A DNA stretch of 64,000 nucleotides from Citrobacter sp. RHB25-C09 (GTDB taxonomy: Bacteria; Pseudomonadota; Gammaproteobacteria; Enterobacterales; Enterobacteriaceae): assembly GCF_013836145.1 (NCBI RefSeq), contig NZ_CP057483.1, positions 2,790,001 to 2,854,000 on the forward strand, in the 5' to 3' direction. Each line of letters opens with the position of its first letter. Positions within the stretch are counted from its first letter, which is position 1. The notes beneath the pieces were generated by a model. The model had not been told where the DNA came from, made no database searches, and worked only from the letters and a program-made list of their open reading frames with translations. Made by a program: the position numbers and the translations under genes. Below are positions 36,745 through 44,811 of the stretch, piece by piece.

Positions 36745-37012
36745 AGGAGTCTTACTCTTTCCGCTTCATCACGCAAGAAAAGTCATCATTTTGTTTGCGA
36801 AAATTAGAAGTAATGCACATTTCGTCACCTGAAGCACCGTTTGCTGACGCGTCAGATGAGGCTCGCCTTACCTCGTTCAGCAGGCGTCAGCAACACACCG
36901 TTAATAATGAAATGGTATTTTGATTATTCGTGTCGAATTTGATTCTGACATCTGTTTATTTTCTGACAAGCAGCGTAGACTCCGCGTCTCGTTACAACAC
37001 CGATACTGAAAC

Positions 37013-38194
37013 ATGCACAATACCCCCGCCGCCCTCGCGCCTAAAACGTTTGATTTAACGTCTACAGCCTTTCTCATCGTCGCCTTTCTCACCGGAATCG
37101 CTGGCGCACTCCAGACCCCTACGCTCAGTCTGTTTTTAACCGATGAAGTCCACGCGCGTCCGGGAATGGTCGGCTTCTTTTTTACCGGCAGCGCCGTAAT
37201 CGGCATTCTGGTGAGCCAGTTTCTGGCAGGACGTTCCGATAAAAAAGGGGACCGCAAAAAGTTAATCGTCTTTTGCTGTGCGCTCGGTGTGCTGGCCTGC
37301 GTGCTGTTTGCCTGGAACCGCAATTACTTTATTTTGCTGTTTGTTGGGGTGTTTCTCAGTAGTTTTGGCTCTACCGCTAACCCACAAATGTTTGCCCTCG
37401 CCCGTGAACATGCGGATCGCACGGGGCGGGAAGCGGTCATGTTCAGCTCTATTTTGCGCGCCCAGGTTTCTCTGGCATGGGTGATAGGCCCTCCGGTGGC
37501 TTATGCGCTGGCAATGGGCTTCAGCTTTACGGTGATGTATCTGAGCGCCGCCGTCGCGTTTATCATCTGTGGTGTGATGGTGTGGTTGTTCTTGCCCTCT
37601 ATGCCAAAAGAGACGACGCTCGCTACCGGAACCCTGGAAGCGCCACGTCGTAACCGACGTGACACTCTGCTGTTGTTTACGATCTGTACCTTAATGTGGG
37701 GTACCAACAGTCTGTATATCATCAACATGCCGCTGTTCATCATTAACGAGCTACATCTCCCGGAAAAACTCGCGGGTGTGATGATGGGGACCGCCGCCGG
37801 GCTGGAAATTCCCACCATGCTCATTGCCGGCTATTTTGCGAAACGACTCGGCAAACGCCTGCTGATGTGTATCGCCGTTACGGCTGGCTTTTGTTTCTAT
37901 GCCGGGATGCTATTTGCCCACTCCCCCGTGGTGTTGCTTGGTTTACAGCTGCTGAACGCGATTTATATCGGTATTCTCGGGGGCATTGGTATGCTCTATT
38001 TTCAGGACTTGATGCCGGGTCAGGCAGGCGCAGCCACTACGCTTTACACCAATACCATCCGCGTGGGCTGGATTATCGCAGGTTCCCTTGCCGGGATTGC
38101 CGCCGAAATCTGGAACTACCATGCGGTGTTCTGGTTTGCACTGGTGATGATCGTCGCCACGACGGTTTGCCTGGCGCGAATTAAGAACGCTTAA
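37013..38194 (+). CDS. setB: Sugar efflux transporter SetB
   Basis: Twelve-helix MFS sugar exporter of 393 residues, the length of E. coli SetB, which exports lactose and glucose and has also been linked to chromosome segregation. Family segments are GFFFTGSAVIGILVSQFLA, GRSDKKGDRK and LYFQDLMPGQAG. Its stop codon overlaps by four bases with the stop of the convergent accessory gene; this is the left edge of the accessory block. Confidence 0.94.
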   Translation: MHNTPAALAPKTFDLTSTAFLIVAFLTGIAGALQTPTLSLFLTDEVHARPGMVGFFFTGSAVIGILVSQFLAGRSDKKGDRKKLIVFCCALGVLACVLFAWNRNYFILLFVGVFLSSFGSTANPQMFALAREHADRTGREAVMFSSILRAQVSLAWVIGPPVAYALAMGFSFTVMYLSAAVAFIICGVMVWLFLPSMPKETTLATGTLEAPRRNRRDTLLLFTICTLMWGTNSLYIINMPLFIINELHLPEKLAGVMMGTAAGLEIPTMLIAGYFAKRLGKRLLMCIAVTAGFCFYAGMLFAHSPVVLLGLQLLNAIYIGILGGIGMLYFQDLMPGQAGAATTLYTNTIRVGWIIAGSLAGIAAEIWNYHAVFWFALVMIVATTVCLARIKNA

Positions 38195-41100
38195 CCCGCC
38201 GCAGCAAATCGACCATCGAGCGGCAAAACAATGACCGGCTGCGCGCCGTTTTGCCGTTTTATCCATGCCCCTCCATTCTGAGGACGCTCTGCCAGAACCG
38301 TTCCCTGTTCACGCAACAGGCTAATTAAATGGCTGAACTCTGCTTCGCTAACGGGTCTGGGTTGCCAGAAGGTTTCCAGGTTATTGGTAAACACCGGGTG
38401 TAGTTCCAGCGCGGGGTCTTCACCGCCTAATCGCATCCGGACAATCAGCCCATAAGGCGGCATTCCACGTGCCTGATATTCCCCATTACTGTTAAAAACG
38501 GCATTGCCGATACTGTAGAGCACCCAGTTTTGCCCCATCTGCTGAATATCGCCCGGAATATGCGGACCGGAGCCAATAATCAGATCGGCACCGGAATCGA
38601 TAATTCGCTGAGCGAGCAGACGCTGTTGCGGAACAGTCCAGCAGTAATCCTGCCCCCAATGGGCAAGCACAATTAGCGTTGCCGGATTGGCTCCCGCCTT
38701 TTCCTGGCGCAGCAGTTCAACAAGCCCCCCGCTGATACACGCAACGCCAGGACGACTGTGCTGTGCGTAAAAAGCACAATCTTTCTCCATGTACTGCCGA
38801 AACCAGTAGGCTGCGAAGAATTTGAAACGCCTGCCATTGATAATCAGCGTCAACGGCGCATGAGCCAACCCGGCATTCATTCCTGCACCGAAGGTTAAAA
38901 TGCCCTGCTGCTTAAACGCCTCCAGCGTAGTGCGCAGTCCCGTATCCCCGGCATCCATGGCGTGATTATTTGCCAGCGAAACGGCGTGAATTCCGTGATT
39001 TTTTAAACACGTCGCGGTGGCAAGAGGATCGCCGGTCAGGCAAAAGGGTTTACGCCCGTGCAGTGCGCCCTGAAGGTTTTCGCTCAGAGCGGCCTCAAAG
39101 TTCGCCATCGTCAGATCGCTCCTGGCCAGTAAGGGGGCAATGCCCTGGAAGGGGTGATCGTAGCCGTAGCGTTGCAGCGCATCATCGATCCCGCGCCGCT
39201 GGCGTCGGCGGGTATACCATTCGCCACAATAGGTATCACCCAACAATGTCACCGTGGCTTCATCTTTCTCGAGAGCCACAACCCGTTCGTCCACAGGGAG
39301 CGGCGCTTTTTCTGTCTGCGACAGTAGCTGATCCAGTAAATAGTCGAGATGGAACGCATCATCAGCGCCGGCGGCACAGGCAAGCCAAAGCTGGCTGCCC
39401 TGTCTTTGAATGGCAAACCCCCAGCGTGGCGCACCGCCTGAACTGTAGCTGTACGCAGCCCGACCAAGCGCCTGAATATTGCTGCTTTTGCGAAAAAGCC
39501 GCTGTTCAGACACCATTTCAGTATCGGCAAACCAGTGCAATAGATGTGGGAAACGGAAATAAAAATGCTGAACCCAGCGCACGATATCCTGCACTGTTGT
39601 CTGCTGTTTATCCCCTGGCAGGCCTGACACGTTGCGGATCCCAGTATCCAGCATACCTGCCGCTTTTGCCTGTTCTTGTATCTGCGCGAGCGCCGTTGTG
39701 GTATCACCGGCGAGTTGCCGTGCAAGATGGTTAGCAGCCTCTCTTTCATTGTGAACGATCATGGCCTGCACAGAGAGTCTGGCGCTGACCGGGTTGAGGA
39801 GAGGGTTGTTTTTATCTTGCTGCCGGGTAGCAAGAAGGGTAATCAGCAGCAGATGGCTTAAGTTTCGCGGCGCAAAAAGCGCCTGAGTCTGTCGCGTAAT
39901 GGGCTGTTCGCCGGTGGTGAGGTTGACTAATACGCCTGAGGTCTGCCCTTTCTGTAAGGTCAGCGCCGCGTTTTGGCGGTAGTTTTTCATCTGCGGCACG
40001 ATCTGGTGGAAATCAGAATCGCTAACGCTGCCTTTAACCAGAACGACATCCCCCGCATTCAGTTCAGACATCACCGTTTTCGCCATTTCGCTCACGCGCG
40101 TAAAGTGGCCGCTGACCACGCCCGCAGGCAGTGCAGCGATCAGATCATGCATCTCTGCACCGTGCAGATAGATCTTATCAAACCCCGCGCGTAGTAAGGG
40201 CTGCGCCAGAGCCCGATGACTCTCACTGGCGAGCTCTCCCAGCGTAGCCAGTCGTCCGAGAACGGCTACCCGTCGTTGACCGGGGCGCATTTGATACAGC
40301 GACGCGACGTCAAACGCATTGCACATCGACGTCAGCGTGGCGTTGTAGTTATCATCAATGAGCGTCACTTCACCGCCGCCAGGCAGCGACATCACCCCGG
40401 TTTGTAACTTACTTTTGGCATTGCGAAAATGGGCAAGCCGCCTGGCGGCGTGTTCGACATTGCACCCGGACACGTGCATGGCAATCAGCGCTGCGACCGA
40501 GTTTCTCGCCATACCTTTGCCGGGGACGTTCAGACGATACTTAAGCGTGGAGCCATTCAATGCGATCTCGATTAATGAATATTCTGTGCCCGCCTGACAG
40601 GCCGTCACAGGAACATCTGATTCAGGATGGAAGCCATAGCTTATGACCCGCGCCCCATAACGCATGGCTTCCTGATAAACAAAATCATATTCATCCATAT
40701 CGCGGTTTAATATCACATAGCCGCCGGGTAATAATGCATTGAACAGTCGGGATTTAAAGCGCGCGGTATCGTGCAGCGTTTTGACAATATCCCCAACCTG
40801 GGTCATGCCTATTTCAGTAATGATGGCGATATGTGGTTTGATCCGCAGACCTGCGCCGCCACTGCGCATCCACAACGCTGAAATAGCAACTTCCAGAACC
40901 AAAAATTGCGGATCGGTAATACATCGTGCGAGGCTGACCATCGTACCCGTGCGGGTATTATGATTCCTGCGTGTCGTCACAGTGCTACCCTCTTCCGCCA
41001 ATAACATCTGCAACAGATCCTTGGTCGAGGATTTTCCCACGGTACCGGTGATGGCAATGATTCGACCATTCATTCGCCGGCGCGCTTCGTCAGCTAAAAC

Positions 41101-41448
41101 AGGCAATATGTCATAGCTATTGTTAATGACCATTTGCGGAAATTCAGCCGGGAGTTCAGGAAGATAATGCTGAACAATCGCACCACAGAATACGTCATAA
41201 TGTTTAATTAAAATCTCATGGGTGTCCTGCCAGCCGGCATAGATACCGGTATTACCGGAGCCGGCATGCCAGGTTTTATCATCCATAGCAATAAACAAAC
41301 AGCTTCCGAGATCCGATTTGTTATCGTTGAGCGTCAGCGCAATATTATCGGCATACCAGTCTGCTTTCGGACGAACGGTCCATTTACTGCCAAGCAATCG
41401 CTCAAGCTCTGCGCTTCGCCATCCCCGAGGTTTTGCACTGTTTGACAT
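38191..41448 (-). CDS. Mur-ligase-like / degenerate S11 peptidase-like / CapA-like fusion protein
   Basis: 1085-residue protein I cannot assign to a named gene. Residues 1-490 form a Mur-ligase-like amide ligase, most like MurF, with the P-loop GTVGKSST at 135-142 and later segments KSRLFNALLPGGYVILNRD and IDDNYNATLTSM. Residues about 495-715 resemble a penicillin-binding S11 carboxypeptidase, but all three catalytic motifs look lost (SHLL at 531-534 for SxxK, HNE for SxN near 566, SSG near 670 for KTG). Residues about 730-1070 are CapA/PgsA-like (LLGDTYCGEWY, SLANNHAMDAGDTGL, HWGQDY, GSGPHIPGDIQ). No signal peptide. Its start overlaps the upstream hydrolase gene by 47 bp. By analogy to PgsB/PgsA it may make or handle an amide-linked surface polymer; this is inference. 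Confidence 0.75.
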   Translation of the reverse strand: MSNSAKPRGWRSAELERLLGSKWTVRPKADWYADNIALTLNDNKSDLGSCLFIAMDDKTWHAGSGNTGIYAGWQDTHEILIKHYDVFCGAIVQHYLPELPAEFPQMVINNSYDILPVLADEARRRMNGRIIAITGTVGKSSTKDLLQMLLAEEGSTVTTRRNHNTRTGTMVSLARCITDPQFLVLEVAISALWMRSGGAGLRIKPHIAIITEIGMTQVGDIVKTLHDTARFKSRLFNALLPGGYVILNRDMDEYDFVYQEAMRYGARVISYGFHPESDVPVTACQAGTEYSLIEIALNGSTLKYRLNVPGKGMARNSVAALIAMHVSGCNVEHAARRLAHFRNAKSKLQTGVMSLPGGGEVTLIDDNYNATLTSMCNAFDVASLYQMRPGQRRVAVLGRLATLGELASESHRALAQPLLRAGFDKIYLHGAEMHDLIAALPAGVVSGHFTRVSEMAKTVMSELNAGDVVLVKGSVSDSDFHQIVPQMKNYRQNAALTLQKGQTSGVLVNLTTGEQPITRQTQALFAPRNLSHLLLITLLATRQQDKNNPLLNPVSARLSVQAMIVHNEREAANHLARQLAGDTTTALAQIQEQAKAAGMLDTGIRNVSGLPGDKQQTTVQDIVRWVQHFYFRFPHLLHWFADTEMVSEQRLFRKSSNIQALGRAAYSYSSGGAPRWGFAIQRQGSQLWLACAAGADDAFHLDYLLDQLLSQTEKAPLPVDERVVALEKDEATVTLLGDTYCGEWYTRRRQRRGIDDALQRYGYDHPFQGIAPLLARSDLTMANFEAALSENLQGALHGRKPFCLTGDPLATATCLKNHGIHAVSLANNHAMDAGDTGLRTTLEAFKQQGILTFGAGMNAGLAHAPLTLIINGRRFKFFAAYWFRQYMEKDCAFYAQHSRPGVACISGGLVELLRQEKAGANPATLIVLAHWGQDYCWTVPQQRLLAQRIIDSGADLIIGSGPHIPGDIQQMGQNWVLYSIGNAVFNSNGEYQARGMPPYGLIVRMRLGGEDPALELHPVFTNNLETFWQPRPVSEAEFSHLISLLREQGTVLAERPQNGGAWIKRQNGAQPVIVLPLDGRFAAAG

Positions 41449-42304
41449 ATTTCACTCCCAGATTTCCTTTAAGATTATGATATTCAGGAGGATAAGCGGG
41501 CCATTCAATTAACGTGACTCGGTGTTTTTTCTCTCGTAATTCCCGCGCAAATTTTACCTGAAGCGCAAAGGGCGTGAGTCGATCCTGAAGATTACCAATA
41601 ACCAGGATCCGCCGCTGCGGATCATTAATAATATTGTCAACGTGATAAAGCGGATCGTAAGGAGTTGGCAGGCCCGTAATATCTTTTCCCATATCACTGC
41701 GCTCCCCACGTTCTTTACGCAACGCTTCTGCACGATAAAGCAGATCCCAGGCACCGGAGGTCAATATGGCACAGCGAATATCATCGCGGCCAAAGGTAAG
41801 CAGTGCCGAAGCGGCGGTCGCTCCCCCACTGTGGCCGGTGAGTATGAACTGTTTGATATTGTAGCGTTCACGAAGACTGTCCAGAGTGGCATTTAGCGCC
41901 AGAAACTCGCTGCGCTGCCTGCGGTGATAGTGGTTGCCGCTGGAACCGTACGTCCCCGGCCTGGCAACAATGACCACGGGTAGCCCGGTTTGTTTACTGA
42001 GTTTTCGGGCAATTTTTCGTTGTGCAGAAGCGGTATTCGCCGGGATGGTTTTCGGGTCGCGCTTGATAAAGGGAGTGCGATCGCCTTTGAACACCACCAC
42101 TACCAATGGCGCATTCTGCATATTCCCGGCGGAAAAATAACGCATACAATCAACCCCTCCGGGATATTTAACCCACACCTCATCAGAGGTTATTGGACAA
42201 TTTGCGCCTACGGCTTTTTGATTCCATAGTAATGGCGTATCCGCAAAAACGTTAACGGATAAGAGGAATAAAAAAAGGGTGCAGAGATACAGCCGAAACG
42301 ACAT
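41402..42304 (-). CDS. Secreted alpha/beta hydrolase
   Basis: 300-residue protein with a signal peptide ending in VFADTP (cleavage after about residue 21) and an alpha/beta-hydrolase fold. The nucleophile elbow is TGHSGGATA with Ser159. A likely acid Asp lies in GNLQDRLTPF and a His in PPEYHNLKG. Periplasmic localisation is predicted. Its 3' end overlaps the start of the Mur/CapA fusion by 47 bp, so the two are co-transcribed and probably functionally linked, for example as an esterase or amidase acting on the same polymer. The substrate is unknown. Ribosome site GGGAGAGGAA precedes the ATG. Confidence 0.78.
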   Translation of the reverse strand: MSFRLYLCTLFLFLLSVNVFADTPLLWNQKAVGANCPITSDEVWVKYPGGVDCMRYFSAGNMQNAPLVVVVFKGDRTPFIKRDPKTIPANTASAQRKIARKLSKQTGLPVVIVARPGTYGSSGNHYHRRQRSEFLALNATLDSLRERYNIKQFILTGHSGGATAASALLTFGRDDIRCAILTSGAWDLLYRAEALRKERGERSDMGKDITGLPTPYDPLYHVDNIINDPQRRILVIGNLQDRLTPFALQVKFARELREKKHRVTLIEWPAYPPEYHNLKGNLGVKYVKQCKTSGMAKRRA

Positions 42305-42408
42305 ATTCCTCTCCCAAACCTAAATTATGGATAAGTGCAATTCGCAGCGGTACAAATTTGCTATTAATATGACAAGATTAACCCAGTGCAAAAATAGCGG
42401 GGTTTTAA
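42305..42408. promoter_or_regulatory. Divergent promoter region of the left accessory block
   Basis: 104 AT-rich bases between the hydrolase gene and the 553-residue ORF, which point away from each other. Promoters for both must lie here or read through. No operator recognised. Confidence 0.5.
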
Positions 42409-44070
42409 ATGGCGCTTCTTCAATTACTTGCACATATCCATTCCGCCGCCACACAATGGGATATTAGCGCGCTTTCGGCACCATTTCCTGGCGGGGTGAT
42501 ATTTTTCAGCGCCAGCGATGGTAAAAGCCGCGCGCATATAGCATGCGGACGCGGGCAGCGTTTCGATGATGCCTGGAATAACGGGATACTGGCGCTGCAA
42601 AACCTGCGTGGCATTCAGGATGCCGACATCATCTGGCTGAGAGTCGATATTGTCGAGCGCGTTGAAAAACTAGCCTGGGGAAAACTGTGCGAGAAATTGT
42701 CAGCCACGAAACGTAACTATTTCCGCTACGGGCTAAGTTTCGATCCCGCGTTTAATTATGCGATTCTGGAACAGGAGATTGCCGCCAATGCGTTGCTCTA
42801 TGATGGCACCCAGCCCGTAGCGACGCCCAACAGTAAGAACCTTGCGCATTACACGCGTCAACGTTTTGGCGCACGGTTCGACTGGCCGCAGGAGGCAGAT
42901 CAGCCAGTCTGGCGCTTCACCACCAGAGCGCTGTTCACCGACGGTAAAGCACTGTTGCCGATTGAATCCAGCGGACGAAATTCAGGCTATCGTCAATTGC
43001 CGCGCTGGCAGGATAACCTGGACACGATGATCTTCTCTGCTACCGATTATCTGGCGCGACAAATTAAACCCTCAGGACGATACGAATACGGCTGGTTTCC
43101 CTGCTTTGACCGGGCAATCCCCGCCTATAACACCTTGCGCCACGCCAGTTCAACTTACGCATTGCTGGAGGGCTGGGAATTAAGCCGCAATGATGAACAC
43201 TTCATCGCGATCAAACAGGCATTAACTACTCTTAGCGAAGAGCTCATCAAACCCTATCAACTGCCTGATGGCAGCGATGCCGATTTCCTCGTCGACAGTG
43301 GGGAGGAAATTAAGCTTGGGGGCAACGCCGTTTGCATTCTGGCAATGGCAAAATATACTGAACTCACGGGAGATAAGCGTTATTTAGCGCAGATGAATCG
43401 GCTGGCAAAGGGTATTTGCGCTATGCAAAACCCAGAAACTGGTGGGTTTGTTCATGTCCTCCACGCTGCCGATTTATCAGTAAAATCTGAGCATCGCATT
43501 ATCTATTATGACGGTGAAGCGGCTTTCGCACTGATGCGTTTATATGGCATCACGCACGATCCTCACTGGCTTTCCTGCGTCGAACATGCCATGGATTATT
43601 TTATCGCCCAGAAACACTGGCAGGCGCACGACCACTGGCTGAGTTACTGTGTGAATGAACTCACGCTGTATCGTCCGCAACAACGGTACTATCAGTTTGG
43701 CCTGGATAATTTGCAAGGGCACCTCGACTTTGTTCTAAACCGGGTAACCACCTACCCGACGCTACTGGAATTGATAATGGCGGCAGCAAAAATGATTTCC
43801 CGCCTGGCAGAATCTGAACATCAGTCGTTGTTAAAAGAACTCGATTTGGAAAAGTTTTATCTGGCTCTGGAAACTCGCGCCCGTTATCTGGCAAATGGTT
43901 TTTTCTGGCCGGAACTGGCCATGTTTTTTCGAAATCCATCACGTATTGTCGGCAGTTTTTTTATTCGCCACCACAGCTATCGGGTCAGGATTGATGATGT
44001 TGAGCACTATTTATCAGGGTATATCGCCTATCGAAAATACTGGCGGGCTCAGGTCACTCACTATACTTGA
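42409..44070 (+). CDS. Unknown protein with alpha/alpha-barrel character
   Basis: 553 residues, no signal peptide. Residues 1-150 form an alpha/beta domain weakly reminiscent of AMMECR1-type domains (FFSASDGKSRAHIACGRGQR). Residues about 195-540 look like a six-hairpin alpha/alpha barrel of the glycosidase/epimerase superfamily: RYEYGWFPCFDRAIPAYNTL, repeated helical hairpins with aromatic-acidic motifs, and YYDGEAAFALMRLYGITHD, the GEA-x-LAL-x-LY pattern common there. It is divergent from the Mur/CapA fusion and hydrolase, and ends 27 bp before the LapG-like gene. Role in polymer processing is a guess; I do not recognise the gene. Confidence 0.65.
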   Translation: MALLQLLAHIHSAATQWDISALSAPFPGGVIFFSASDGKSRAHIACGRGQRFDDAWNNGILALQNLRGIQDADIIWLRVDIVERVEKLAWGKLCEKLSATKRNYFRYGLSFDPAFNYAILEQEIAANALLYDGTQPVATPNSKNLAHYTRQRFGARFDWPQEADQPVWRFTTRALFTDGKALLPIESSGRNSGYRQLPRWQDNLDTMIFSATDYLARQIKPSGRYEYGWFPCFDRAIPAYNTLRHASSTYALLEGWELSRNDEHFIAIKQALTTLSEELIKPYQLPDGSDADFLVDSGEEIKLGGNAVCILAMAKYTELTGDKRYLAQMNRLAKGICAMQNPETGGFVHVLHAADLSVKSEHRIIYYDGEAAFALMRLYGITHDPHWLSCVEHAMDYFIAQKHWQAHDHWLSYCVNELTLYRPQQRYYQFGLDNLQGHLDFVLNRVTTYPTLLELIMAAAKMISRLAESEHQSLLKELDLEKFYLALETRARYLANGFFWPELAMFFRNPSRIVGSFFIRHHSYRVRIDDVEHYLSGYIAYRKYWRAQVTHYT

Positions 44071-44097
44071 TGGAACTCGGTTCCATAGCATGGTCGT

Positions 44098-44802
44098 ATG
44101 AATTTGCGCGCCCACTCAACCAGAGCAGTCTCCGGCTGGAAACGATTTTTCGTGTTCTGGCTATTGATTTTGTTTCTTTTTTCTCCCGGTGGGCTGGGGG
44201 CAAGCTGGAATTTCACTGCGATTAATGCCCGGGCGCAGACATTATATGGCCCGGCAACGCCAGCGGCACAAAAGAGGATTGATCAATGGGCTGAATTGAT
44301 TAATACCCTGCCGGAGGAAACAACTCAGGATAAGCTCAGGCGTGTGAATCAGTTTTTTAATCAAAAGATGATTTTTCGTGATGACAGACTGGTCTGGAAA
44401 ACCGTGGATTATTGGGCGACGCCGCTGCAATTTTTGCGCAAAGGCGAAGGTGACTGCGAAGATTATGCGTTAGCCAAATATTTTACCTTGCGAGAACTTG
44501 GCGTGCCTGCCAGCCAGTTACGTATCACGTATGTGAAAGCGTTAAAACTGAATCAGGCGCATATGGTCGTGACCTGGTATTCCACGCCGGAGGCCATTCC
44601 GCTGGTTCTGGATAATTTAAATACCGCCATTTTACCGGCAACACAACGAAGAGATCTTCTCCCTGTCTATGCCTTTAACGGCGAGGGGTTATGGCTACCG
44701 CAGGCGGGAGGAAATAAACGTGTCGGCGACAGTAAGCGTTTATCTCGCTGGCAGGATCTTCTCACCAGAATGCGTGCGGAAGGATTTGTCGTTCAAGAAT
44801 AG
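44098..44802 (+). CDS. lapG: LapG-like periplasmic cysteine protease
   Basis: Bacterial transglutaminase-like cysteine proteinase of 234 residues. An N-terminal hydrophobic segment (residues 16-35) directs it to the periplasm. The catalytic triad fits the LapG family: Cys120 in GEGDCEDYALAKYF, His155 in AHMVVTWY and Asp172 in LDNLN. Acidic residues beside the Cys (Glu121, Asp122) are placed like the family's calcium site. By family knowledge it cuts the adhesin after a double-Ala motif; the adhesin here has PAAG at residues 101-104. It lies 9 bp upstream of its predicted inhibitor LapD. Confidence 0.92.
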   Translation: MNLRAHSTRAVSGWKRFFVFWLLILFLFSPGGLGASWNFTAINARAQTLYGPATPAAQKRIDQWAELINTLPEETTQDKLRRVNQFFNQKMIFRDDRLVWKTVDYWATPLQFLRKGEGDCEDYALAKYFTLRELGVPASQLRITYVKALKLNQAHMVVTWYSTPEAIPLVLDNLNTAILPATQRRDLLPVYAFNGEGLWLPQAGGNKRVGDSKRLSRWQDLLTRMRAEGFVVQE

Positions 44803-44811
44803 GAGAATGCC

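Larger units (their letters stand above)
36646..37012. promoter_or_regulatory. Divergent fruB / setB intergenic region
   Basis: 367 bp without a gene. The fruB-proximal part has the two Cra operators given separately. The setB-proximal part holds a 12-bp palindrome CTGACGCGTCAG (36844-36855) and a long inverted repeat TTGCTGACGC (36841-36850) with GCGTCAGCAA (36884-36893). No coding signal was seen. Confidence 0.6.
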
